Shown in pieces: positions 1 through 10,520 of a stretch of DNA of 64,000 nt. This DNA comes from Moniliella sp. 'wahieum' (taxonomy: Eukaryota; Basidiomycota; Moniliellomycetes; Moniliellales; Moniliellaceae): assembly GCA_003971905.1 (NCBI GenBank), contig RSEE01000064.1, positions 248,001-312,000 on the forward strand. The letters run 5' to 3'. Position numbers and translations under genes: made by a program. The notes under the pieces are model-generated. The model made no database searches. It had not been told where the DNA came from and was given only the letters and a program-made list of their open reading frames with translations. Numbering within the stretch: the stretch's first letter is position 1; each line of letters opens with the position of its first letter.

Positions 1-1702
1 TTGGGGGCCATGTTTGCCCGTGAAGAAGGGTAACGGGGGGGCATGAATAATGATTGTCCATGTGCTTGACCGAATTGGTCTGATCCAGTAGCTCTCGACG
101 GGTGCACGCCCGTAGCAGGGGCACCAGTGTCCTCGCCCACCAGGCCCGTAGCCATCACTTGCGGGGACATGTTCCAGTTCAGCGAGCCCGTGGGCACCAT
201 GCGACTAAGCGAGGGGCAGTGCCAATCTGGGCCAACATACACACGCACGACGGCACTCTCTGTTTGGTTGGGTGCCGAGACCAATTGGCCATCCAATTGC
301 TGTGTGGCGTGCCTGGCATCGATGCTCCGAGCATAGGTAAAAGAAGCAACGCGATCATGCGACGGATTGTCACCATGAAAGCCAGCGGCAGTCATATGGC
401 CAAACTGGGATCCCAGCTGCCAGAGCATCACCTCGTCAAACCCGAGTGAGTAGAGGCCGTCAATGAATATTGTTTCAGGTTGCTCGACAGGAGGACCATG
501 GTCGTACAAGGGTCAATGGTTTCTTCCCCGGGAATTAAGGACAGACTGGGGCAAGCCGGCCCTGGTGCAACATTGGGATTCAAGCCAGCTGGCATCGACG
601 AAGCAAAGAGATCATGCAGCCAGTTAGAATAGGTTGTGGCGTCCGACGACGAACGGGGACGATCGTGGGCCATCCGTTCACAGAGATAGGCATTCTCTCT
701 GACATTATTGACCGGGTCCGACTCGCGACGGTAGCGAGAATTTTGCATGTGGCCCTCCTGTTGGGCCCAGGCAGGGGCGCGGGTCTCCTTATCGGACGGT
801 GCGACTGATGCGGGGCTGCGCTGGACAATGGCGTACGACACATCCAGTGTGTAACCAGCCCAGACATACTGGTTCAACTTCTTGATCACCTGGCGCGCCT
901 CATCTGGCGTCGCCATATCGATAAACCCGCGACGACGGGCTTGGGCATCAAGCATGGCTAGAATCATGCAGTGGGTCACACGGCCAAACTGAGAAACCAG
1001 CGCTTCGAGGTCCTCAGTGGCCACCTCGATGGGCAAGTTGAGCACATACAGGTTTGTGTCGTGCTCATGGCTGTCAAGATCATGGTTGCAGGTGGCCGTC
1101 GAGGAAGAAAGCAGTAGTGGCAGCTGGAGTATAGTTCGTCTTGGACCGGGCATCGAGAGTGTGAGAAGAGGCAGGTGGTGGGCGTTGGTGCGGCTTGCTC
1201 GCGTGGCCCGGAGATGAAGAGGAGGTAGAAGAGAGGGGGGGTGGGGGGGTGCCAACAAGCTCGACCGACATGGGCTCGCCAAACATGACCAAGCCCGAGA
1301 GACGGCGGGTAGCAGCGAGGGCTTCGTCGGCTGTGGCGAAGCCAATCTCGGCCACGGAGGAGGTGGCGGGGGAGCGGGGTCCTGGGGAGAGTGGATGAAC
1401 TGGAACGAGACAACCTGGCCGCACTGGCCAAAGAGGAGGCGGAGCTGCTTCTCGCATGCTGTGTGTGGGGGAGGGGGGGGGCAGAGGGAGACGGGTCAGC
1501 ATGAGGAAGGCGCATGGGTTGGTCGAAGAGAGGAGGACTGACCACTAGAGCCAATGTGGGAGACGATAACGGTGCGGGGGCGGGCAGGGCGGGGGGTGGC
1601 GGTGGCGATGGAGGGGCGGTGGCGGGGGCGGGGGGCAGTGGGACGGGCAGCGGTGGAGGCGAGGGGCGGCGGGCGCTGCGCAGAGGAGCGGGGGGCGGGC
1701 AT
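1..1702 (-). CDS. RNA-binding protein with three RRM-type domains (C-terminus beyond window edge)
   Basis: A multi-RRM single-stranded nucleic-acid-binding protein, resembling the fungal RBMS/MSSP-like group; the RNA target cannot be read. From ATG 1702 a Pro/Ala-rich leader of about 45 residues enters RRM1 (beta1 RTVIVSHIGS, RNP1-like SVAEIGFATADEA). RRM2 follows, with RNP2 TNLYVLNLP near 1050 and RNP1 ARRRGFIDM near 915. A third, weaker RRM-like segment lies in 1-470 (TIFIDGLYSLGFDEVM) and is still open at the window edge. An 87-nt intron at 1459-1545 (GTGG...CACAG) joins HIGS to TCEKQLRLLFGQCG. The reading frame changes near 1385, between about 1080 and 1250, and near 500. I read these as indels, although a second intron between RRM1 and RRM2 is possible. 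Family call is firm; exon ends are approximate. Confidence 0.72.
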
Positions 1703-4260
1703 GGTGGGCGTGCTTGGGAGGGGGGTGGCGGGCGGAGAGAGGAGAGAGAGGAGGAGAAGAGAGAGGAGAAGAGAGGACGGCAGAGACAGAGGAGGGAGAG
1801 AGGATGGGTGGATGGATGGATGCGGGGCGGCGGCCGGAGGAAGCGTTATATGCGCGGCTTAAATTGGCGCAGGACGGATGATGGGGGTGGGTGACGCAGG
1901 GCCCATGCACGCGTGCCGCACCAGGGCAGTGTGGCGTGCTGCTCGGGTGGCAATGCTAATGCAGCTGCGTCCCAAGCAAACGCCGCTGCACCCTGGCGGC
2001 GTGCCCGCACCAAGCGAGTGCTGCGTCCTGAGCGGGCGTGCGCTGCGTCCTGGCAGCGCTGGGCGCCGGGTGTTTGTGCGCGGTGCAGTGTGCGTTGTGC
2101 CGCTGCTGCACGGGCACAGCCTGCCGCCGCGGTATTCAGTATGCAGCAGCTAGCAGCCAGCTGCCGCGCTCGCCGACAGCCAGCACGCATTCCACGCGTG
2201 TGTCCTGCGTGCGGCGTGCTGCGTGCTGCGTGTGTGCGCTTGTAGCCGGCAGTCCCCTTGCAGTGCGGTCGTCTGCTCCCTGCAGCCGAAGCGGAGGCCA
2301 GTGGGCCTGGGCCTGCTACGCGCCCCCCAGCCCACGCGCTCTACGTGAGGCACGGCACTGCGTTGCGTTGGGTTGCCCCAGACGCTGCGCGGACGACAGC
2401 GCTGTGCTCGTGCCTGCACCGGCACCCCTCGGTTCGGACCCAGCAGGACCCGCGCGGCAGAGTGCCCCCGTGCGGGGTGCTGCGACAGCGGCCATGCATG
2501 CGGGGGTGCGTGCGTACGTACGCTGGGCTCGGCTGAAAATGACCTCCCGACTGCGGCGGTGTGCTGCCTACGGACCGGCATCATCTATCCTGCGGCCGCC
2601 CTCATGCATCCGCCGCGCCCACCGTGCCTGGCTCTGCAGCGACGGGCAGACGACCGCAAGCAGCCCTCGCAGCCCACGCCTTCTGATTTGCCGCTGCTCC
2701 CTTCTTCGATCATCAGTAACTAGTAACATCAGGCCAGGCCACCCCCCCCCCCGTTTCGTCTGTGTATCTAGATCGAGATCCCACCGCCCCTTCTCCGCCT
2801 GCCCCCCTCAGCTCCTCGCGACTCGATCGCCTGTTTTATATCGAATCGAGCAACCAAAACACCCCTTTCCGGACGGAGAAGACAAAAGTATACACAGGTC
2901 TGCGGGTTACTGCGTGGGTGGCATCATGTGTGGAGCTTCATACAAGTCAAGCTTCAAGAAAGAAAGAAGCAAAGAGAAAAAAGCACGGGGGATGTATAGA
3001 TAGGCAAACTCCTACGCACGCACGGTCCACCGCAACACATATAGTGAGCAATCCCGCCGCACTACTGCCCAACAAACAACTGTTCTATCATAAAATCAAA
3101 CCAACAATGCTCCAGATCAATACGCCCCCCCGCTAGATCTCCGTCTCTCCTGTCCTTGGCGTGCCGCATCGGCCAGGGTTGGGACGAACAGACTGGAGAG
3201 GATAGCAGTTGGAAGACTCGATCAGACACCCCTTCTCCCTCGTTGAAGGGAGGGGCATATTCATTCAGGCTGCATGGAATTATGATGTCATGTAGGTACC
3301 AGAAAGAAGGAGAAGCAATGATCGAAATGATCCCACGATCAGCAACACTGATCAGAGACACAACATACCCTAAGAGGGTCAACAACTAAGGAAGACCAAG
3401 AAACGGCTCATATACGTACAGCCAGTGTATGTGTGTGACCTGTCACTTTTGTCCCTTGTCGCTGCCAAGCAGAACTAGGAGAACGACTACAAAATACTCT
3501 TGGCGTGTGCGTCAACAGCGAGGAAAGTGAGTTATATGCATGGTATTATTCCTCCCATGTGTCTATCTCCCGCGTAACAGGTACTCAAGAGTCTCGCCAT
3601 GACGTCAAACAGGTACCGACCATGGGAACACTACAGTAGTAGTTTTCTCTTTGTGGGCCAGAAGCCGAAGAGATATGACACACGATCTTGGCTTTGAATT
3701 AACATGGTCAGTTTCGCCTCATTAGTGCCCTTACTGCCTAAGAGGAGGGCGCATAATATAGAGGAAGATTAGTCGAAGGTTTACTAGTACCGTCCTCGCC
3801 CGAGCGGGAAAACTAGTGTGGCGCCAGCGCGCTCAGTCTCCAGGGCTTGACTGTCAGCGCGAGTGACGAAGATGGCTATCGCGATTGCGATTGCGATGAT
3901 GATTGCGGGGATGATGTGTCGGACGACGGTTTTTGTTATTGCGGAAAATAGATATCAGTCAAGTGCTTCGAAGTCTCGGCGGGCTCAACTTACATTCGCT
4001 GCGTCTATAGCGTGCAGGCTGTGCCATATGTACACACCCGGTAGGGCTATTGTAACCCTCGTCCCCTGTTGCTCGCTTGACGTTCTGCGGACGGTAGGCC
4101 GTACCTACACCAACGGCTAATAGGGGGGGGGGGGGACGACAGCGCGTGCGTTCACAGAAAGAGATTCATGAGATGGTGTGATACTGAAATAGGAACGGCA
4201 GAAGTGGATGGGTGAACAGCACGAACGCTGGCAGGCAGGCCAGCGGAGCTCGTACTCTCC
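1703..4260. other. Intergenic: CpG-rich tract, then ordinary spacer
   Basis: No supportable gene. From about 1870 to 2700 the DNA is very GC- and CpG-rich and built from GTGCTGCG/GCGTGCTG-like words. It leaves several long open frames on both strands with Cys/Ala/Arg-rich, non-conserved translations, which I take as compositional. The minus-strand RRM gene probably starts transcription in this tract. From 2700 to 4260 composition is ordinary, with a GCGATT repeat near 3878 and a G tract near 4123-4134. Confidence 0.6.
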
Positions 4261-4274
4261 CCCAAGTCTCAGAG

Positions 4275-4775
4275 GAGGCGAGCATTGGCCGGCGGGGGCC
4301 AACAGCGCCTCTACCCCACCTGTTTTCCTGCTCTCAAGATGACTTCGAATCGTACCCCCACGTTCAAAGGAAGGAGGGCGTGCCAAGTATCCAAGTACCC
4401 AGTCCTCGTTTTAAGTGTTGTTTGGTCGGAGCAGGAAGGAGTTTTACCCCGATCGTATGCCCAAAGTCGGAAGGAGAAAAGGGCATACCTCGCGATTACT
4501 TTCCCGTGGGAAAGGAGAGATGTGCGCACGGGTAAGCGTACACTCCTTTCCTCTCTCCCCGTTGTCGGGAGGGAGAGAAGCCCATCCATGGAAGGCGTGC
4601 GGACACGCCTTGTGAAGGGGAGCGTAATGTCACGGGCTGCGGCGGACCCGAGATGGTCCGACTCAAGCTATTAAGGCCCGTCTGCTCACCGCACATGCCC
4701 AGTAGAGCGTGCACCGCAGGCCAACCAAGTGTGATGATGGTTGGCAACTTAGGCGCCGTGGCCCGAGGGGCCATG
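4275..4775. repeat. Dense array of consecutive inverted repeats (structured element)
   Basis: A run of inverted repeats read directly from the sequence: GAGGCG/CGCCTC with inner TTGGCC/GGCCAA (4275-4311); GTATGCCC (4455-4462) with GGGCATAC (4481-4488); CTTTCCCGTGGGAAAG (4499-4514); GGAAAGGAG (4509-4517) with CTCCTTTCC (4543-4551), enclosing GTGCGCAC (4522-4529); a C/T-rich arm near 4551 with a G/A-rich arm near 4570; AAGGCGTG/CACGCCTT (4592-4611); GCCAACCA (4720-4727) with TGGTTGGC (4738-4745); and TGGCCC/GGGCCA near 4760. No ORF explains them. It could be a structured ncRNA, part of a fold-back element, or the 5' part of the interspersed repeat that starts at 4981. Confidence 0.5.
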
Positions 4776-4980
4776 CATCTGCGCGACAATAGTCGCCTCC
4801 CGCCCAAGCCCAAGTCGGCTGGCCTAAATAAGGCCATCGAGCTTCCAGTGTCGTTGCGACGACTGTCGCCTCTGTCCCCGTTTCCTTTTTCTTTCTCGGT
4901 CGCGCCTGCGGCTACCAACCCCACATTTGACGTCTCTTCCTTTCTACACCCCTTCTTGTATCCGTTTTCCTTTTGATCTT

Positions 4981-5345
4981 GCCTGTATCCATGGTTGATG
5001 GAATCCTTTCCCCACCTTCCATTCTCGTCCACCCTCTACTCTCGTTCTTTCCCCCTACTCCTGCCCGTTTTCCAGCCAATTGATCCAGTACAGGCAGCTT
5101 CCTCTTGTTAGCGTCCAACTTCTCCCCCGACCTCTCGTCCTCCAGCAATCCGTCAGTCCAGTCGCGCGAGAGCCCTCCTCTGGTCGCGTCGATTTCCAGT
5201 CTCTGTTGAGGCAGTGTTGTCCCCCTCTGCCTCCTCCCGTCCCTAAATCCTGGAGGCTTCAGACACGTTACTACGACCCAAGCCGGTGCAGACGCAGCCT
5301 TGCCACACGAGCAGCCGTCCCATCAAAGGCCTCTCCTCGTCCCTA
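4981..5345 (+). repeat. Unclassified interspersed repeat, longest copy (R1)
   Basis: The first 115 bp (4981-5095) begin GCCTGTAT and end GTACAGGC, short inverted ends. They match 15242-15353 in the same orientation. The later part, about 5205-5325, matches the reverse complement of about 13870-13985, sharing the words CCTCCCGTCCCT and GGCTTCAGACACG and the aligned peptide RLQTRYY. So R1 holds a 5' half and a 3' half that occur separately elsewhere. No transposase or polymerase is encoded. Family unknown; a SINE-like or other short non-autonomous element fits the size. Confidence 0.6.
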
Positions 5346-5593
5346 GCTTCTCTCGGATCCACCAACCAGCCCAAGCCCGAAACTATCGTGAGTCGACCTA
5401 CCGTCGCCTAAGGTATTGTACCCCAAAACCCCAGGGCAGGCCCCGTGGCGGCGCCCACCGGTGACAATGGTTAGTTGGATGTGGATATATATGGGAGAGA
5501 GAGAGAATTGAGGATAGGTTCACCCCACGTCTCATATCAGCCCCAGCGCCGAAACGAGTGAGTACCCCCAATACAAGCTCAAGCCGTGCCATC

Positions 5594-6511
5594 TCAGAGC
5601 TTTTGCATGGCGGCAATGTCAGTTGACTGGACATAGTCCTCGCCATCTGTTTCGATACTCTCCTGCACGTCGTCCAGCGATACCTTGTCATCCTCAACGA
5701 CGAGCGTGATCTGGAGCTTGTGCACACCATAGCCAACAGGAACAAGCCTGGAGGATCCCCAGATCAGCCCATCACGCTCAACAGAGCGCACCGTCTTCTC
5801 CAGCTCTGCCATCGGTCTCGTCGTCCCATGGCTTGACCTCGAGAGTGACAACCGACTTGGCCGGGCCCTTGGGGCCCTTAGCTGCCTTCTTCTTTTCGTA
5901 TTCGGCTACACGCTCGGCCTTGATCCGCTCCGCTTCAGGGTCCACCTCCTCGTCCGAGCCAAAGAGGTCAATCTCATCCTCCCCTTCCTCAGCAGGTGCA
6001 GACGCAGCAGCAACACCACCTGTTGCAGCACTAGATGCAGACAGGGCTGTAGCTGCAGCGGCCTTGTCGCCCTTGAGGGATGGGTGCTCAGCCTCGTACG
6101 AGCCAATGTGGGCAAACCAGCGGCCGACGTGGGGGTACTGGGCAAACACACCTGCGGCGAGAGCTTCGTAGGCCGCCATCAGCCTGAGAAAGCTCAGTTC
6201 TGTCAACAGAGTCACGGTGTCAGCCACACTGGTACAAACACAAACTGGTACAAACACAAGGCAGAGGAGGAGGGGTGGGATATCCGAGTGCCATAGAAGT
6301 GGTTGTCTTCACAGCGTAAAAAAGTCGCGAGGTCTTAATCCGCTGTGGGCTCGAAAACATGCACCATAGAGCGCGTTATGTTCAGCAGAGAGAGGGGGAG
6401 AGGAAAAGGGAAGGGCGACAAGGCCACGTACCCGGTAATGTAGGGCTTCTCGGCAAGGGCCTTGTCAAGACCAGCAAGGGCAGCCGTGTTGCGGAAGTCG
6501 GGGAGAGACAT
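5594..6511 (-). CDS. EFB1: Translation elongation factor 1-beta (eEF1B alpha subunit, GEF for eEF1A)
   Basis: Guanine-nucleotide exchange factor that recycles eEF1A-GDP to eEF1A-GTP in the cytosol. ATG 6511 opens a short GST-like N-terminus ([11 protein letters not shown]). A 232-nt intron at 6200-6431 (GTACGT...GACAG) follows, then the acidic linker ([18 protein letters not shown]) and the catalytic EF1-GNE domain ending [12 protein letters not shown]...[14 protein letters not shown], the canonical C-terminus, with stop at 5594. Length of about 220 residues fits the family. Frame breaks lie just after the acceptor (SQAD to MAAYEAL near 6187) and near 5820 (DDETD to MAELEKTV). Each needs two missing bases, so I infer assembly indels in an essential gene. 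A TATA-like AAATATTTAAG lies about 55 bp upstream of the ATG. Confidence 0.93.
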
Positions 6512-7065
6512 TGGTCGTGAGAGATGGAGGGACGTAGGTTCGAAGGCGAGGATGGATGGAATGGACGGCTTAAATATTTTTGCAAGTGGCTTCCACATTT
6601 TTTTGTGTTGATTCGTTGCAGAGGCACCACGATGACGAAGAAAGTGACCGAAGGAGCAGGAGAGGGGGGTGGGTGGCGCAGAGGCCGACGGTGCTGAGGC
6701 TGCCATTTCCACGGTGTGCCGCTCCATATGCCACCTCGAATGCCAGAAGAATCTGACTGATACTAAAACTTGACGCTTGATGTGAATCTTGAAGGAAGCT
6801 GAGAGGGTGCTCGGAGGTGTACTCGAATACTTCTCCAAGTTTGGTTTCATCTTTTATCGATCATCGGTTGGATTGATCATCCAGGACGAGTCAGGTGACT
6901 TGTGACAGGCGACATCACATGTGACATGTCACATCCCACTGCCAACCGCGCCAGGAGGTGAGCACGGACCTGCACCAGGAAGGTCGAAGCGGCTGCGGAA
7001 CCTTCTCAGTGACGGGTGGGGTAAATACATTCCCCAGCCCCCACCACCTCCATCTCCTCCGCGCC
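6512..7065. promoter_or_regulatory. Divergent promoter region between eEF1B and TyrRS genes
   Basis: A 554-bp spacer between two genes starting in opposite directions. A TATA-like AT-rich stretch near 6560-6575 suits the eEF1B side. ACATGTGACATGTCACAT, a run of overlapping TGTCACAT-type palindromes, sits at about 6914-6932 and may be a regulator site. Similar CACATGT/CATGTCAC words recur in other spacers (near 41220 and 45240). Confidence 0.45.
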
Positions 7066-8682
7066 ATGCTTGCTGCGCGCAGCCTGCGTTGTGCGCCGCG
7101 GGGTAGCCTGCGTGCTCCCTCTCTCCCACTTGCTCTCCCACCCGCTCTCGCACGCGCCGCCGCCACACACCGCACCCTCACCACCGCCGCCTCTCCACCC
7201 GCCGCGCTCGCCTCGGGGCTCGCGGAGCTGCGCGCACGCGGGCTGGTGCAGGACGTGTCCTCCCGAGCCGTCGACCCCCACATGGCCACCGCCGCCCGCA
7301 CAATCTACGTCGGCGTCGACCCTACCGCCGCGTCGCTGCATGTCGGCCACTTGATTCCCATCTTGTGCCTCGCCCACCTCGCCCGCGCCGGGCACCGAGG
7401 CATCGTCGTCATTGGCAGCGCAACCGGCTCGATCGGCGATCCCTCGGGCCGCAACACCGAACGCAACCAACTCGACAGTGAAACTCTTAATCGCAACTCA
7501 CGTGCACTGCGTGCCCAGGTCGATGAGCTCCTGCTACGTATCCAGGATCGGACCAACGCCCTGTTTGGACCTACTCCGCTCGCCATTGACGTTACCGACA
7601 ATACCGAATGGACCGCCGGGGAGCCTGCTGGAGTTTCTCAGAGACGTGGGCAAGCACGCTCGCATGTCCGATATGCTCGCCAGGGAGTCGGTCGCCTCAC
7701 GCCTGAGTCGCAGTGATGGTGGACAGGCGGCTGGGATGAGCTTTACCGAATTCACCTACCAGCTCTTGCAGGCCTTTGATTTCTACCACCTCCACGCCCA
7801 CCGCGGCTGTACTATCCAGTTGGGTGGGTCGGACCAGATGGGCAACATCATGGCTGGTGTAGAGCTCATTTTGCGCAAACGGGCATCGTCTTCGAATGAG
7901 TCGGCGTCCAACGCCGGGCATGAGCCGGCCTATGGCATTACCCTTCCCCTCCTCCTTACCTCGTCCGGGCAAAAGATTGGCAAGTCGGCCGGGAATGCGC
8001 TCTGGCTGACTCCTACCCTTTTGCCGCACGTGGACTTTTATCAATACTTTTATCGCTTGGGTGACGTGGATGCGGGCAAGGCGTTGCGTGCTTTGACCTT
8101 ACTCCAGAGACTGCCATTCGCGCTGCGGAAGAAGAACATCTATCCCACGGTAAGGCTAAGGCGTCCGAACGAGGACTACAGCGCCTGTTGGCGGACGAGG
8201 CGACACGCCTTGTGCGTGGAGACAAGGCGGTGGAAGATGTGCGACTGGCGGAAGAGTTGCTGGGAGGCGAAGCGTGGCGCACCGCATCTCGCCAAGACAT
8301 CGAAGCTGTCCTGGCCCCAGCTGTTGACCCCTCTAAAACCACTGATCCTGAAGCGGCCAGGCGCGCTGCCAAGCTAGTCCACGTACCTGAAGCCACACTT
8401 GCATCTTGGACTCTGACCGACTTGGTCGTCCAAGTGGGTAATGCAAAGTCTAAAGGTACGTATCTTCTTCTGGTCTCTCCTATGCTCCCACGACTGACCT
8501 TGTATGTTTATGATCACCCACTAGCCGAGGCCCAGCGCTTGATCAAGAACGGCGGCGTGACGCTCAATGGGGAGCGACAGGCTGACGCACGTCGTACTCT
8601 TTCTCTTGCTGATACGGCCGGTCCCCGCGCGCTACACCTGCGGATCGGGAAGCAAGAGCCGCGCATTGTGTTGGTCGAATAA
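7066..8682 (+). CDS. MSY1: Mitochondrial tyrosyl-tRNA synthetase
   Basis: Class I aminoacyl-tRNA synthetase that charges mitochondrial tRNA-Tyr. ATG 7066 starts an Arg/Ala-rich matrix presequence (MLAARSLRCAPRGSLRA). The catalytic fold carries the HIGH-type motif HVGH at 7339-7350 within VDPTAASLHVGHL, then GDPSGRNTER, the tyrosine-site stretch GGSDQMGNI, and the KMSKS-type loop KIGKSAGNALWL (KIGKS at 7972-7986). A C-terminal S4 RNA-binding domain (AEAQRLIKNGGVTLNGE) follows a 69-nt intron at 8456-8524 (GTACGT...CTAG with a CTGAC branch word). Two frame breaks occur: an extra G in the G run at about 7618-7621, and a missing base near 8098. With these ignored, the protein is collinear with the family over its whole length, about 510 residues. 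Stop at 8680-8682. Confidence 0.93.
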
Positions 8683-9384
8683 AGAACGCATGCATTTCCA
8701 GGGAGTTTCGGCAGGGCTAATAGGTAGCTGGAGGCATGAGAGACTACGATTGCCCGAAAGTGAAAGTGCGGGGCGTTTGCGGCGCGAACCAGGGAGTGGG
8801 GCGGGAGGGGTTGGAGGGCGAATCTTTTTCCCTTCGGACCGAGGGAAGGATGGGGCTGAGCACGATAAATGGGTATGGTAATGGAAAAAGAGTCCTAAGG
8901 CGGTCTAATGCGGATGATAAAGTAGGAACTGGGCTGTGGATGGTTGATCTGTGGGGGTAGTAGAGGTAAGACACGGCACCGGAACCTGGATCTCCTTGAT
9001 GGAAAATACGCGAAAACATCTGAAGTGTGTATGCGGGATAACACTGTGCCTGACCTAGACCGGTTCCAGAGGGAACTTCTTTGCACACTAGCAAACCCGA
9101 GATATCCTCATCCCATGCATGAACCAGGTGTCGTCTTCAGAAGGTACTAGGCTATTGGAATCTGCCCGATCGGTCACCTTGTTAGGCGCCTTTTAGGTAG
9201 GCATGCCCAAAGGGTCTGGGTCTTGACCTTGCCACGGTACAGCGGTCCTGATCAAAGAGGCCAAATCGTATCCGGATTCGAGCTTGATCACATCGGCCAA
9301 GATACAGGGCGTATTCTCTTACACTTCTGCCTGTGGGCAGCAGTAGTATAGTCAAGTAAAATCCAATCTCATCTATCGAGTCTC

Positions 9385-9520
9385 GCCTGCATAAAAACCC
9401 CTCTCTCATTTCCTCCTCTTGTCCTTTTCACCAAACACCGTCGTCTCCTCTTAACCCTCCTCTTCTTAGCCCACAAAATTCCCGTCCAACCGCAAACCAT
9501 GTACCTCTCTGTGAGTCATG
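9385..9520 (+). promoter_or_regulatory. Promoter-like and gene-start-like segment
   Basis: Sequence order resembles a fungal gene start: CATAAAAACC (TATA-like, about 9391-9400), then about 90 nt of C/T-rich leader, then AACCATGTACCTCTCT directly followed by GTGAGTCATG, a good 5' splice donor. No downstream exon of a known family is visible, so this is either a gene with a tiny first exon or a relic. Confidence 0.3.
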
Positions 9521-10242
9521 GCGTGAGACGTAAGACAAAACATCGTTAGAGCAAATGAGCACATGGGGCTCTGGGATACAAGGCGTTAAGGATAAGGCAA
9601 GGAAACCGTAATAAGGGAGGTCGGACGACGTATCTCCTTCAGTTCCTAAGAAGCCAATTTCGACATGAGACTGTTCCCAACAGCGTCCCATGTCCGAGAA
9701 ACCACAGCGGCGTAACCCCGCTGTTCTTGCTTGCCTTACGTTGCCTTTAATTATAGAAGACGAATGGCCGAGAATGAATTGAAGACTGTGAATCGTGCGT
9801 AAGAGAATGTCTTGTCAGGATACAGCAGAGCTAAACATCAAGCGTATAAACAAGAGTGCGAATGGGTAAATGATGTATGTGGAGGAATTGGGGGCTATCC
9901 TGCTGATATGCGATGTGCCATCAGTGTCGGCGCAGTTTCTGTTTTTTCCACATCAAGGGAGCACCGCGGCCCTGCCACCCTGGTTAGGTTAGGTTGCCAC
10001 TGGCATTTCAGCGTTCTGTATCCCGCCGTTATATAGTCCACTGTTCGACGTTTCTATCATTTCATGATGTATTGCCCTAGTATGTTCAATCGTTACATCG
10101 GGGATTATTCACGGCCATTGAATGGTCAGTAGTTGCGCAGAAACGATCAGGCCTCAATTGTCACCCGGAGAGTACTTTTCCACGCTCGATACATGGCGAC
10201 ATAGACCTATTTCCTAGAAGGGACACTTGAGCTGCTGGCGGC

Positions 10243-10520
10243 TACCTAACTTCATCTTTTGGCTCCAACAGGTCCCACCAGTTCCCTAGGTTCCCTGCAT
10301 TATTTTCATCGCTTTCGGAAACAGTGCTTTAAGCTCTGTAAATGTCATGGATTCAAGATGGCGTAGATATTTCCGTCTTTCCGCTTGGAACATAGGTATC
10401 AGGCTCTGGGCAACGTGTGAGATGATCTGACCTGAGTAGCACCTTGCTATCTTCATATTGTATCCGATTGTTCCAGGCCGAGAGGAGCGCGTTGCTGCGG
10501 CTATATAGAAATCAATAGCA
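10243..10520 (-). pseudogene. Decayed coding fragment, family unknown
   Basis: On the minus strand a well-formed peptide stretch of about 100 residues can be read, with IISHVAQSLIPMFQAER, FTELKALFPKAMK and a possible C-terminus NWWDLLEPKDEVR. It is preceded by a possible acceptor (TTTCTATATAG). The upstream sequence to about 10680 also looks formerly coding but broken. No homology is recognised. It looks like an old gene or element remnant with several breaks. Confidence 0.3.

Noticed and set aside
2038-3003. 321-codon plus-strand open frame (Cys/Ala/Arg-rich)
   Set aside because: It lies in a CpG-rich tract where all frames are long and open. It has no domain, odd composition and no conserved motif, and overlapping frames are equally open.
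8098-8120. An intron in TyrRS to explain the second frame change
   Set aside because: No GT-AG pair with a branch word restores the frame there. A single missing base does, with full collinearity.
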